A stretch of 64,000 nt of DNA, taken from NCBI RefSeq assembly GCF_004341245.1, contig NZ_SLWY01000005.1, positions 1 to 64,000 of the forward strand, read 5' to 3'. Of the stretch, positions 1 through 8,969 are shown piece by piece. The translations under genes and the position numbers were made by a program. The notes under the pieces were generated by a model. The model was not told the DNA's origin and did not search any database. It saw only the letters and a program-made list of their open reading frames with translations. The stretch comes from Plasticicumulans lactativorans. Its GTDB lineage: Bacteria > Pseudomonadota > Gammaproteobacteria > Competibacterales > Competibacteraceae. How positions within the stretch are numbered: the first letter of the stretch is position 1; each line of letters starts with the position of its first letter.

Positions 1-54
1 ACGCTGTTTGCCCTGGTCAACCTGTATCAGGCGAGGAAACCACTCATGGCCTGA
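1..54 (+). CDS. 3' end of a gene cut by the window edge, possibly an IS transposase
   Basis: Reading frame 1 is open from the first base and stops at 52-54, giving a 17-residue C-terminus ending LVNLYQARKPLMA. Short tails of the form (L/N)LYxARxxL are common at the C-terminus of IS5-like transposases, so a transposase is my best guess. The tail alone is too short to prove it. A hairpin-rich non-coding stretch follows, as is usual at the end of an insertion sequence, but I could not identify a terminal inverted repeat. It could also be the end of an unrelated gene. Confidence 0.3.
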   Translation, partial: TLFALVNLYQARKPLMA

Positions 55-108
55 GTGCGCCTGCCATCCGCCTGCAGTGGCTAAAACGGCCCTGCAGGCG
101 CAGGGCGA

Positions 109-155
109 CTGACCCATTTCCGGATTCGGCGCCGGAAGCGGGTCAGAAAATGACC
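109..155. repeat. Two mutually exclusive hairpins
   Basis: CTGACCC (109-115) pairs with GGGTCAG (140-146), with an inner TTCCGG/CCGGAA stem (118-123/132-137). The right arm GGTCA (141-145) can instead pair with TGACC at 151-155 across AAAA-containing sequence. The element lies between the interrupted upstream gene and the 89-aa gene. It may be a transcription terminator for the former or part of an element end. Confidence 0.4.
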
Positions 156-172
156 GGTCCGGGGGCGGGTGA

Positions 173-442
173 ATGGGGAATGGATCTGATCAGAGGTTCC
201 TATGGTTTGATGGCGCTCTGATCTTGGTCGGACTGCTTCTTACGTTTGGTTCAGTTTTGCTATCACCGTCTGCTCGGGTAGACCGACCATTCATTCCAGA
301 CGGCGAAGTCCCACAATTTGTCGCTTCGGTTATCGCCGGACTATTCCTGATTGTCGGAATGCTGAGGGTCATGCTCCGGAGTACGAAGCGCACAACGATG
401 CTTAAGATGGAGATGGCAGCGCTGAGTAAGCGTCGTCTATAA
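173..442 (+). CDS. Small two-helix membrane protein, unknown function
   Basis: An 89-residue protein I do not recognise. It has two predicted membrane segments, about residues 14-31 (ALILVGLLLTFGSVLL) and 49-68 (VASVIAGLFLIVGMLRVML). A loop with charged and polar residues lies between them, and the C-terminus is basic. A G-rich stretch just upstream (GGGGGCGGG) can serve as ribosome binding site. Base composition is visibly less GC-rich than in the core genes further right. The stop codon lies inside the left arm of an attC-like palindrome, the arrangement expected of an integron gene cassette. No integrase is in view, so cassette status is inference. Confidence 0.5.
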   Translation: MGNGSDQRFLWFDGALILVGLLLTFGSVLLSPSARVDRPFIPDGEVPQFVASVIAGLFLIVGMLRVMLRSTKRTTMLKMEMAALSKRRL

Positions 443-525
443 AATGCTTCCAGCCGACGGGCCTCGCTTCGCTCGGCCCGCGCCTAAAGCACGGCGTCGC
501 AGGCCGTGGAAGGGTTTTGTTAGCG
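437..525 (+). other. attC-like imperfect palindrome (possible cassette recombination site)
   Basis: Outer arms: CTA (437-439) pairs with TAG (521-523), AAAA (441-444) with TTTT (515-518), and CTTCCA (447-452) with TGGAAG (507-512). An inner hairpin CGGGCC (458-463)/GGCCCG (475-480) sits between them. The right end reads GTTAGCG, close to the integron core GTTRRRY but with one mismatch. The left end CTATAAA differs from RYYYAAC. Length (about 87 bp), position immediately at the stop codon of the 89-aa gene and nested stem structure fit an attC site. The degenerate boxes leave open that it is an ordinary hairpin or terminator. Confidence 0.4.
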
Positions 526-571
526 GCGCTTAGGGCGTCGATCTGTGGCATGGGCATTATCGGCGTTGACG

Positions 572-1057
572 CTACTTGCCGTTCATGCACGCCAGCACCT
601 TTGCGTTGATTTCGTTCGAACCGGGCGCCATGCACTCCTGAAGGGGGCGGCGTGGCGCGCTTGAGAGTGCTTGCACCGGGGCCGGCGTTTTCTGTGGTGT
701 GCTCGGTGCAGGTGGTGTCGGTCTGGATGTTGCCGGCGGTGATGGGGGTGGCTGGCGTACCGTCGGCTCGGGCATCGGCGCTGTCCGCACCGGGGCGGGT
801 GGTGGAGTCGGTTTCAGGATTGCCTGTATCTGTGCGGCGGTTTGTCGTTTTTGCTCGTTGAGAGAGGTCTTTACTTGCGAGACGACTGTCTGTCCGACGA
901 TGGCTATCACGGCTGCCATGATTCCGGCTCTCAGCAGGCGGGGCGTTATACTTTTCGCGCTGTCTCGCCAACTGCGCTCCTTCGCCTGGTCTTCCTTCAC
1001 CGAGGGGTAGTAGTACGAGCGTTCACGTTCCGCTCGTGTTCTGCGGGGTTTCGGCAT
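572..1057 (-). CDS. Membrane-anchored proline-rich protein, unknown function
   Basis: 161 residues, family not recognised. The strongly basic N-terminal tail (about 1-43) is followed by one hydrophobic segment around residues 44-60 (AGIMAAVIAIVGQTVV) and a linker rich in Q and K. A long Pro/Ala-rich stretch (about 82-135) and a short C-terminal segment with two cysteines follow (ECMAPGS... and VLACMNGK). By the positive-inside rule the tail should be periplasmic. AAGGAG lies 11 bases before the ATG. It is the second gene of a minus-strand pair, 39 bp after the gene at 1097-1429, which has the same architecture. The pair probably belongs to an integrated element next to the tRNA. Confidence 0.55.
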   Translation of the reverse strand: MPKPRRTRAERERSYYYPSVKEDQAKERSWRDSAKSITPRLLRAGIMAAVIAIVGQTVVSQVKTSLNEQKRQTAAQIQAILKPTPPPAPVRTAPMPEPTVRQPPPSPPATSRPTPPAPSTPQKTPAPVQALSSAPRRPLQECMAPGSNEINAKVLACMNGK

Positions 1058-1096
1058 TGGCGGGCTGTCTCCTTCTGCCTCGTCTTCGGGTTTAAT

Positions 1097-1429
1097 TTAA
1101 GGCTTGCTCCACCATATGCCTTGGTCCTGTGGCGGTTGCTCCGGTGTGGTGGCTGGTGCTCGCCGAGGGGCTTGTGGTGGTGTGTATTGCTGCGGCGTGA
1201 ACTGTGGTGCTGGTGGCAGTGCTCGTTGCAATGATCGCGATACGCTGCTGCCGAATCCCTCGATCATCTTGGTTGCGATGTACATGCTCGCAGTCCACCG
1301 GATCAGGTCGGCTGCCAGTGTTCCGAGCATGATTGCGACCGCGATCGGCAGGCACCACTGCCAGGGGCTTCGGTTGCTTTCCAAGCGGCGATCGATGTCT
1401 CTGCGTCGGACGTGATCGTACTGTTCCAT
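1097..1429 (-). CDS. Membrane-anchored protein with Pro/Gln-rich tail, unknown function
   Basis: 110 residues from the ATG at 1429, chosen because GAGGG lies about 6 bases upstream. An in-frame ATG at 1504 would add 25 residues and has no clear ribosome site. The N-terminus is charged (MEQYDHVRRRDIDRRLESN). A hydrophobic segment follows at about 24-41 (CLPIAVAIMLGTLAADLI), then an amphipathic stretch and a tail rich in P, Q and A ending GIWWSKP. Size and plan match the downstream partner at 572-1057 and the two are likely co-transcribed. I recognise no family. Restriction to the tRNA-proximal accessory segment suggests transfer. Confidence 0.5.
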   Translation of the reverse strand: MEQYDHVRRRDIDRRLESNRSPWQWCLPIAVAIMLGTLAADLIRWTASMYIATKMIEGFGSSVSRSLQRALPPAPQFTPQQYTPPQAPRRAPATTPEQPPQDQGIWWSKP

Positions 1430-1584
1430 CCTTTTCCCTCGGCTGCATCCCGTCACCGGGTGTCCCTTCCCTAACTCCCGGCTGAACTGCCGTTTCGTCC
1501 CCATGAACCACCTCCGGTTTCGTCTTGCACCTTAACAAGGTGTCCTCGAAACCGGCAGCAGCCCACGGCTCAACCCGCTGGCCG

Positions 1585-1605
1585 GGTTGACACTTGGTTG
1601 ACACT
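1585..1605. repeat. Tandem 10-bp direct repeat GGTTGACACT
   Basis: GGTTGACACT occurs at 1585-1594 and again at 1596-1605, separated by one T, 46 bp from the 3' end of the tRNA gene. Each copy contains TTGACA, so it could act as a -35 box on the plus strand. Short direct repeats beside a tRNA are also typical of tyrosine-integrase arm sites. Confidence 0.5.
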
Positions 1606-1614
1606 GGAAAAGGG

Positions 1615-1644
1615 CAGGGGCCTACGCTCGCGCGTAAGCCCCTG
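1615..1644 (-). terminator. Hairpin terminator downstream of tRNA-Ile
   Basis: CAGGGGC (1615-1621) pairs with GCCCCTG (1638-1644), with an inner TACGC/GCGTA stem, seven bases past the CCA end of the tRNA on the minus strand. A CTTTTCC stretch follows on the minus strand, so this is the likely end of the rpoD-tRNA transcript. On the plus strand ATTTTA follows, so it may act in both directions. Confidence 0.5.
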
Positions 1645-1650
1645 ATTTTA

Positions 1651-1727
1651 TGGTGGGCCCTGCAGGGCTCGAACCTGCGACCTAGCGATTATGAGTCGCC
1701 AGCTCTAACCGACTGAGCTAAGGGCCC
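1651..1727 (-). tRNA. tRNA-Ile2 (anticodon CAT, lysidine-modified)
   Basis: A 77-base cloverleaf with encoded CCA: acceptor GGGCCCT, T-arm GTTCGAGCC, anticodon loop CTCATAA on a GGCGA/TCGCT stem. The CAT anticodon would read as Met. However, the anticodon stem and acceptor resemble the minor isoleucine tRNA (E. coli ileX), where TilS converts C34 to lysidine for AUA decoding, rather than elongator Met. It lies 49 bp after rpoD on the same strand, and its 3' side faces the accessory segment, a common integration target. Confidence 0.85.
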
Positions 1728-1740
1728 GTGGCGGGGGTGG

Positions 1741-1769
1741 AGTATACGCACCGCGGGCCGGGCGGTGCG
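1741..1769 (-). promoter_or_regulatory. Hairpin after rpoD and possible -10 box for the tRNA
   Basis: On the minus strand GCACCGC/GCGGTGC (1748-1768) forms a 7-bp stem just after the rpoD stop, without a T-run. It is followed by TATACT (1741-1746), a good -10 match placed about 13 bases before the tRNA 5' end. No convincing -35 box sits 16-18 bp upstream, so a separate tRNA promoter is only possible. Confidence 0.3.
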
Positions 1770-1776
1770 AGCCGTG

Positions 1777-3633
<1,857 letters not shown>

Positions 3634-3721
3634 GACCTTACTATCGCACCCAACTGTTAGAGTGAAGCGGGCTAAAACAAACTCGGAAGTTTAACACAAG
3701 GCTTCCCACCTGCTCGTCCCC

Positions 3722-5452
3722 TCACTCCGCCGGGCGTCCGCCGCGGCGCAGCGCGTCCTTCTCCTCGTCGCTGAGGGGCTCGCCGCGCGCGAGCTTGTCG
3801 ATCAGGGGCTTGGGTCCGCTCTGCCGGCTGAGGAGCAGGGCGAGCGTGTCCCGGAACTCGCCGAGGAAATCGAAGTGTTCGGGCGCGACCTCCGGCTGCC
3901 AGGCGAGGAGTCGTTCGAGCACGTGCCGCTCCGTCGTTCCGCGATCATAGCGTTCGAGCAGCACGCCCAAGGGCAGGTGGGGGTTCCCGCGCAGCATTTC
4001 AAGCAGTTCCGTCAGCAGCTTGATGCCGGGCAGCGGGGCGTGTTCGAGCCCTGGCGGGACATCGACCTGGGTGGCGAGTTCGGGGTGAGACAGCAGCAGC
4101 GCGATGGCGTGCCGGACCGGCGTCCTGCGGTGGTCGACCCGGCCGGCGGGCGTGCCGCCCCCCGGCGCCGTCTGCTGCAGGCGCGTGAAGCGATGCACCA
4201 GCGACCCGGCGCCGATGCGCTGGACGAGCATTTCGCGCAGCGGCGTATCGGGCATGCGTTCGAGCAGTGGCTTGGCGAGTTCGAGCAGGCGCGCATGACC
4301 GTCGACGCTGTCGAGGTTGTCCACCTGGGCTTCCAGATGCGCGACCAGGTAATCGCCGAGCGGCGCGGCCTCGCCCAGGCGCCGTTCGAAGGCTTCACGC
4401 CCTTCGCGGCGAACCAGCGAGTCGGGGTCCTCGCCCTCCGGCAGGAACAGAAAGCCCACCTGGCGCCCCTCGCGCAGGTGCGGCAGCACGTTCTCCAGCG
4501 CGCGCCAGGCGGCCTCGCGGCCGGCGCGGTCGCCGTCGAAGCAGAAGATCACCTCGCGCGTGATGCGGAACAGGCGTTCGGTGTGCTCGGACGTCGTCGA
4601 GGTGCCGAGCGTCGCGACGGCGTAGCGCACGCCGTGCTGCGCCAGCATGATCACGTCCATGTAGCCCTCGACCACCAGCAGGCGCGGGATGCTGCGCAGG
4701 GACGTGCGCGCCTCGTACAGGCCGTACAGCTCCTGGCCCTTGTGGAACACGGGCGACTCGGGCGAATTCAGGTACTTGGGCTGACCGTCGCCGAGGATGC
4801 GTCCACCGAAGGCGATGGTGCGGCCGCGGCGATCGCGGATCGGGAACATGATGCGGTCGCGGAAACGGTCGATCGGTTCGCCGCCCTCGCGGTCGGCGAC
4901 GAGCCCGGCGGCGATGAGCGCGCGCAGCGCAGCCCCCCGCGCGCGCAGCGCCGTCGACAGCGCGTCGCGTCCGGGAGGGGCGAAACCGATGCCGTAGGCC
5001 TTTGCGATCTCGCCGCTGAGGCCCCGCCCGCGCAGGTAATCGATCGCCCGCTGACGCTCCGGGTGGGCGCGCAGCTGGCGCTGGAACCAGCGGTCCGCGG
5101 CATCGACCCAGGCGAGCAGGTCGTCGTCCGGCCGTTCCTGCGCGGGGTGCGCCTCGCGGGGTATCTCCAGGCCGACGAGACGGGCGAGTTCCTCGACGGC
5201 TTCGGGGAAGGCGAGGTGCTCGTACGCCATCAGGAAGTCGATGGCATTGCCGTGCACGCCGCAGCCGAAGCAGTGATAGAACTGCTTGGTCGGGCTGACG
5301 TAGAAGGACGGGGTTTTCTCGTTGTGGAACGGGCAGCAGGCAGCGAACTCGCGTCCCGACTTGCGCAGCATCACCCGGCTGTCGACGACCTCGACGATGT
5401 CGACTCGTGCGAGCAACTGGTCGAGGAAATCCTGGGGAATGCGACCGGCCAT
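3722..5452 (-). CDS. dnaG: DNA primase DnaG
   Basis: 576 residues, normal for DnaG. It makes RNA primers for lagging-strand synthesis at the replication fork. The N-terminal zinc-binding domain shows the C-H-C-C ligands at about C40, H43, C61 and C64 (PFHNEKTPSF...HCFGCG). The catalytic TOPRIM fold follows with VVEGYMDV near residue 260 and FCFDGDRAGREAA further on (the acidic metal site). The C-terminal third is the DnaB-interacting helicase-binding domain, which is less conserved. It is flanked by yqeY upstream and rpoD downstream in the macromolecular synthesis operon. Confidence 0.97.
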   Translation of the reverse strand: MAGRIPQDFLDQLLARVDIVEVVDSRVMLRKSGREFAACCPFHNEKTPSFYVSPTKQFYHCFGCGVHGNAIDFLMAYEHLAFPEAVEELARLVGLEIPREAHPAQERPDDDLLAWVDAADRWFQRQLRAHPERQRAIDYLRGRGLSGEIAKAYGIGFAPPGRDALSTALRARGAALRALIAAGLVADREGGEPIDRFRDRIMFPIRDRRGRTIAFGGRILGDGQPKYLNSPESPVFHKGQELYGLYEARTSLRSIPRLLVVEGYMDVIMLAQHGVRYAVATLGTSTTSEHTERLFRITREVIFCFDGDRAGREAAWRALENVLPHLREGRQVGFLFLPEGEDPDSLVRREGREAFERRLGEAAPLGDYLVAHLEAQVDNLDSVDGHARLLELAKPLLERMPDTPLREMLVQRIGAGSLVHRFTRLQQTAPGGGTPAGRVDHRRTPVRHAIALLLSHPELATQVDVPPGLEHAPLPGIKLLTELLEMLRGNPHLPLGVLLERYDRGTTERHVLERLLAWQPEVAPEHFDFLGEFRDTLALLLSRQSGPKPLIDKLARGEPLSDEEKDALRRGGRPAE

Positions 5453-5530
5453 GTGCTGCGCACTTCGGGGGATGGCAGGGAGGCCCGGATGGGCCGGGCG
5501 CTCGCGTGCGGCGGACGGAGGCCCGGCGGC

Positions 5531-5977
5531 TCAGCCGCCGAGGCGGGCCTTGATGCGCGCGCTGACCTGCGCCATGTCGGCGCGACCCTGCACCTGTTCG
5601 CGGATCGCAGCCATGACTTTGCCCATGTCGCGCACGCTGGCGGCCCCGCTGGCCGCGACGGCGCGTTCGATCAGCGCGTCGATCTCCTCGGCCGACAGCG
5701 CCGCCGGCATGTAGCCCTGGATCACCCCGACTTCCGCCTGCTCCTTGGCGGCGAGGTCCTCACGGCCGGCGCTGGTGAACTGGGCGATGGATTCGCGCCG
5801 CTGCTTCAGCATCTTGTCGAGCACCAGCAGCGTCTGGCCGTCGTCGAGCTCGATACGCTCGTCCACCTCGCGCTGCTTGATCGCCGCCAGGATCAGGCGC
5901 AGGGTGCCGAGGCGGTCCTTGTCCTTGGCCCGCATGGCCTCCTTCACATCGTCCTGCAGGCGCTGTTTCAGCGACAT
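5531..5977 (-). CDS. GatB/YqeY domain protein
   Basis: 148 residues, the full length of the YqeY family. It is a helical protein beginning MSLKQRLQDDVKEAMRAKD with the family segment LGTLRLILAAIKQREVDER. The C-terminal part resembles the tail domain of the GatB amidotransferase subunit. Its biochemical role is not settled; tRNA binding is suspected from the GatB similarity. It lies between rpsU (27 bp upstream) and dnaG (78 bp downstream) in the same transcript, its common place in gammaproteobacteria such as Pseudomonas. Confidence 0.93.
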   Translation of the reverse strand: MSLKQRLQDDVKEAMRAKDKDRLGTLRLILAAIKQREVDERIELDDGQTLLVLDKMLKQRRESIAQFTSAGREDLAAKEQAEVGVIQGYMPAALSAEEIDALIERAVAASGAASVRDMGKVMAAIREQVQGRADMAQVSARIKARLGG

Positions 5978-6004
5978 GTCGTACGTCCGGAGCGCCGTTG
6001 CGGC

Positions 6005-6220
6005 TCAGTACAGACGCGTACGACGGGCGACTTCGCGCGCCATCTTCTTCTGGTGACGCTTGACGGCCGCCGCCGCCTTGCGCTTGCGCTCCTGGGTCGG
6101 CTTCTCGTAGAACTCACGCGAGCGGATCTCGGCGAGCACCCCGGCCTTCTCGCAGGCGCGCTTGAAGCGGCGCAGTGCGATGTCGAACGGTTCGTTTTCT
6201 TTCACTTTGACAACGGGCAT
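6005..6220 (-). CDS. rpsU: 30S ribosomal protein bS21
   Basis: 71 residues, identical in plan to bS21. It starts [20 protein letters not shown], with the basic helical body [17 protein letters not shown] and the terminal ARRTRLY. bS21 binds near the anti-Shine-Dalgarno end of 16S rRNA and assists initiation. It is the first gene of the rpsU-yqeY-dnaG-rpoD operon, with a sigma-70-like promoter at 6268-6296 in the 118-bp gap shared with divergent tsaD. Confidence 0.97.
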   Translation of the reverse strand: MPVVKVKENEPFDIALRRFKRACEKAGVLAEIRSREFYEKPTQERKRKAAAAVKRHQKKMAREVARRTRLY

Positions 6221-6267
6221 TAAACCTGTACCTCAATGAGAATTGCGCGGATCACGGCAAGCGCGCG

Positions 6268-6296
6268 ATTCTAAGCGTTCACCGTCGGCAAAGCAA
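6268..6296 (-). promoter_or_regulatory. Sigma-70 promoter of the rpsU-dnaG-rpoD operon
   Basis: On the minus strand TTGCTT (6296-6291), a 17-bp spacer and TAGAAT (6273-6268) lie about 48 bp before the rpsU start. Position and spacing fit the main promoter of the macromolecular synthesis operon. The -10 matches 5 of 6 consensus bases and the -35 matches 3 of 6. Confidence 0.5.
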
Positions 6297-6338
6297 AGCA
6301 CGTGCTGACGGCCTCCCGCCGTGGTGGAACACCTGCAG

Positions 6339-7361
6339 ATGATCGTTCTCGGAATCGAAACCTCCTGCGACGAAACCGGCGTGGCGCTGTACGCGCACGA
6401 CCGCGGCCTGCTCGCGCACGTGCTGTACAGCCAGGTCGCGCTGCACGCCGAGTACGGCGGCGTGGTGCCCGAGCTCGCCTCGCGCGACCACGTGCGCAAG
6501 GCCGTGCCGCTGCTGCGCGAGGTGTTCCGCGCGGCCGGGCTCGCCAGCGGCGCGGTTGACGGCGTGGCCTACACCGCCGGCCCGGGGCTGGTCGGCGCGC
6601 TGATGGTCGGTGCTGCGCTCGGACGCAGCCTGGCCTGGGCCTGGGGCGTCCCCGCGCTGGGCGTGCATCACCTGGAGGGGCATCTGCTCGCGCCGCTGCT
6701 CGAGCCCGAGCCGCCGGCGTTCCCGTTCGTGGCGCTGCTGGTGTCGGGAGGGCACACGCTGCTCGTCGACGTCGCCGGGGTGGGGCGCTACCGCGTGCTC
6801 GGCGAGTCGGTCGACGATGCCGTCGGCGAAGCCTTCGACAAGACCGCCAAGCTGCTCGGGCTGCCTTACCCGGGCGGGCCGGAACTGGCGCGGCTGGCCG
6901 AGCACGGCGACCCGGCCCGCTTCAGCTTTCCGCGGCCGATGACCGATCGGCCCGGGCTCGACTTCAGTTTCAGCGGGCTCAAGACCTTCGCGCTGAACAC
7001 CCTGCACGGGCTCGCGGGCAGCGCGCAGGACCGCGCCGACGTCGCCCGCGCCTTCGAGGACGCGGTGGTCGACACGCTGGCGATCAAGTGCCGGCGCGCG
7101 GTGAAGGCGACCGGCACGCGGCGCCTGGTGGTCGCCGGCGGCGTCGGCGCCAACCGGCGCCTGCGCGTGCGCCTGACCGAACTGATGCAGGAGCTGGGGG
7201 GGGGCGCCTACTACCCGCGGCCGGCGTTCTGCACCGACAACGGCGCGATGATCGCGCTGGCGGGCTGCCTGCGCCTCACGGCCGGGCAGGCCGAGGACCT
7301 CGCCATCCGGGCCACGGCGCGCTGGCCGCTGGACGGGCTCGAGGCCCCGGCCGCGGGCTGA
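6339..7361 (+). CDS. tsaD: tRNA threonylcarbamoyladenosine transferase TsaD
   Basis: 340 residues from the ATG at 6339, where the protein begins with the family's usual [17 protein letters not shown] codons at 6321 and 6324 in the same frame would add five or six residues and are less likely. TsaD with TsaB, TsaE and TsaC makes the t6A37 modification in ANN-decoding tRNAs. The metal-binding histidines appear in [13 protein letters not shown] near residue 110. [11 protein letters not shown] and the C-terminal [10 protein letters not shown] and CTDNGAMIA motifs of the ASKHA fold are intact. It is divergent from rpsU. Confidence 0.96.
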   Translation: MIVLGIETSCDETGVALYAHDRGLLAHVLYSQVALHAEYGGVVPELASRDHVRKAVPLLREVFRAAGLASGAVDGVAYTAGPGLVGALMVGAALGRSLAWAWGVPALGVHHLEGHLLAPLLEPEPPAFPFVALLVSGGHTLLVDVAGVGRYRVLGESVDDAVGEAFDKTAKLLGLPYPGGPELARLAEHGDPARFSFPRPMTDRPGLDFSFSGLKTFALNTLHGLAGSAQDRADVARAFEDAVVDTLAIKCRRAVKATGTRRLVVAGGVGANRRLRVRLTELMQELGGGAYYPRPAFCTDNGAMIALAGCLRLTAGQAEDLAIRATARWPLDGLEAPAAG

Positions 7362-7364
7362 GGG

Positions 7365-7994
7365 TCAGCCGGGCGTGCCCGGCCCCGCGCCGGCGTCGGA
7401 CTTCTTCTTCTCGCCGATGCGGCCCTCGGTGCCGTCCAGCAGCTTGCGGATGTTGCTGCGGTGGCGCCACACGAGCAGCGGCACCATCGCCAGCACCGCC
7501 GCCACGTAGGCGCCCGGCAGCGCGAACCACCACAGGTACAGCGGCGCCAGCACGGCGGCGGTCAGCGCCGCCAGCGACGAGATGCGGAAGATGAAGGCCA
7601 TCGCGAGCCAGGTCGCGAGGGCGGCCAGCGCCACCTGCCACGACAGGCCGAGGATCACGCCGAACGCCGTCGCCACGCCCTTGCCGCCGATGAAGCCGAA
7701 GAACACCGGATAGAGGTGGCCGAGGAAGGCGGCGCAGCCGGTCAGCGCCACGGCCGCGGGGGGCGCGTCGAGCGCCTTGGCGAGCAGTACCGGCAGCACC
7801 CCCTTGGCGAAGTCGCCGATCAGCGTGAGCAGTGCGGCCTTCTTGCCGCCGATGCGCAGGACGTTGGTCGCGCCCGGATTGCGCGAACCGGTACTGCGCG
7901 GATCGGGCAGGTTCAGCGCGCGGCAGACGATGATCGCGGTCGACGCCGACCCGCACAGGTAGCCGATCAGGACGCAGACGAAGGCGGTGAGCAT
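7365..7994 (-). CDS. plsY: Glycerol-3-phosphate acyltransferase PlsY
   Basis: 209 residues from the ATG at 7994. Longer in-frame starts up to 8147 would add a hydrophilic leader and run into folB. PlsY transfers an acyl group from acyl-phosphate to glycerol-3-phosphate at the inner membrane, the first step of phospholipid synthesis. The three family motifs are visible: STGSRNPGATNVLR after the first membrane helix, GDFAKGVLPV, and GGKGVATAFG. About five membrane segments are predicted. It is convergent with tsaD (3-bp gap) and divergent from folB. Confidence 0.95.
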   Translation of the reverse strand: MLTAFVCVLIGYLCGSASTAIIVCRALNLPDPRSTGSRNPGATNVLRIGGKKAALLTLIGDFAKGVLPVLLAKALDAPPAAVALTGCAAFLGHLYPVFFGFIGGKGVATAFGVILGLSWQVALAALATWLAMAFIFRISSLAALTAAVLAPLYLWWFALPGAYVAAVLAMVPLLVWRHRSNIRKLLDGTEGRIGEKKKSDAGAGPGTPG

Positions 7995-8097
7995 GGGGTA
8001 TTCACGCTGGCGGGTGGGGAGGCGAGGGGCGGGCGGAAGCGTGGTTCGCTTCCCGGCGATTCGACTATAGTCTGGCAAAATTCCCACGAGGCTGTGA

Positions 8098-8454
8098 ATG
8101 GACATCATCTTCATCCGCGAGCTCGAGATCGAGACCGTCATCGGCATCTTCGACTGGGAGCGCCAGATCCGTCAGAGGATCAGCCTCGACCTGGAAATGG
8201 GCACCGACATCCGGCGCGCGGCCGGGGCCGATGCGATCGAGCACACCCTCGACTACAAGGCCGTGTCGAAGCGGCTGATCCAGTTCGTCAGCGAGTCCGA
8301 GTTCATGCTCGTGGAAACCCTCGCCGAGCGCATCGCCACGCTGGTGATGGGCGAGTTCGACGTCCCTTGGCTGCGGCTCACGCTGAACAAGCCGGGCGCC
8401 GTGCGCGGTTCGCGCTCGGTCGGCGTGATCATCGAGCGCGGCGTGCGGGGCTGA
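8098..8454 (+). CDS. folB: Dihydroneopterin aldolase FolB
   Basis: 118 residues, standard length. It converts 7,8-dihydroneopterin to 6-hydroxymethyl-7,8-dihydropterin plus glycolaldehyde in folate synthesis (and epimerises it). Conserved residues are visible in IGIFDWERQIRQ (pterin-binding Glu), TLDYKAV, FMLVETLAERIA and the catalytic lysine of LNKPGAVRGS. GAG before the start serves as ribosome site. TATAGT at 8066-8071 could be the -10 box, though its -35 is weak. It is followed after 7 bp by folK, the next enzyme in the pathway. Confidence 0.96.
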   Translation: MDIIFIRELEIETVIGIFDWERQIRQRISLDLEMGTDIRRAAGADAIEHTLDYKAVSKRLIQFVSESEFMLVETLAERIATLVMGEFDVPWLRLTLNKPGAVRGSRSVGVIIERGVRG

Positions 8455-8461
8455 GCGGCAG

Positions 8462-8956
8462 ATGGCCCGTGTCTACGTGAGCATCGGCAGCAACATCGAC
8501 CGCGAGGCCAACGTCGCGTCGTGCCTGGTGGCCCTGCGCGGGGCCTTCGGCGCGATCGACTGCTCGCCGGTGTACGAATGCCCCGCGGTGGGGTTCAGCG
8601 GCGACGACTTCTACAACCTCGTGGTCGGCTTCGACACCGAGCTGGCGGTGCGGGAGGTGGCGACGCGGCTGCGCGAGATCGAGTTCGCCCACGGCCGGCG
8701 CCGCGACCTGCCGAAGTTCTCCGCGCGCACGCTCGATCTCGACCTGCTGCTGTATGACGCGCTGGTGCAGCACGGCGACGGCATCGACGTGCCGCGCGAC
8801 GAGATCACCCGCTACGCCTTCGTGCTGCGCCCGCTCGCCGATCTCGCCGGCGAGCGGCGCCACCCCGAGCTGGGGCTGAGCTTCGCCGAGCTGTGGGCGC
8901 GCTTCGCGGTGCCCGACGCCGGGCTGCGGCGCGTCGAGCCGTCGGCGCCGACCTGA
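8462..8956 (+). CDS. folK: 6-hydroxymethyl-7,8-dihydropterin pyrophosphokinase FolK
   Basis: 164 residues. It transfers pyrophosphate from ATP to 6-hydroxymethyl-dihydropterin, directly using the FolB product. It starts ARVYVSIGSNID, typical of HPPK. The metal-binding aspartates are in ARTLDLDLLLYD, and the substrate loop appears as SPVYECPAVGFSGDDFYNLV. The C-terminal PRDEITRYAFVLRPLADLAG is also a family hallmark. The 7-bp spacing from folB indicates one transcript. Confidence 0.95.
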   Translation: MARVYVSIGSNIDREANVASCLVALRGAFGAIDCSPVYECPAVGFSGDDFYNLVVGFDTELAVREVATRLREIEFAHGRRRDLPKFSARTLDLDLLLYDALVQHGDGIDVPRDEITRYAFVLRPLADLAGERRHPELGLSFAELWARFAVPDAGLRRVEPSAPT

Positions 8957-8969
8957 GCGCGCCGCGCGC

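Noticed and set aside
402-971. Alternative minus-strand frame overlapping 572-1057
   Set aside because: It is hydrophilic with no recognisable feature and has no ribosome site. The other frame has AAGGAG, a membrane helix and a partner gene with the same plan.
7995-8147. N-terminal extension of PlsY to 8147
   Set aside because: It would add 51 residues without family similarity and overlap folB; the membrane helix starts right after the ATG at 7994.
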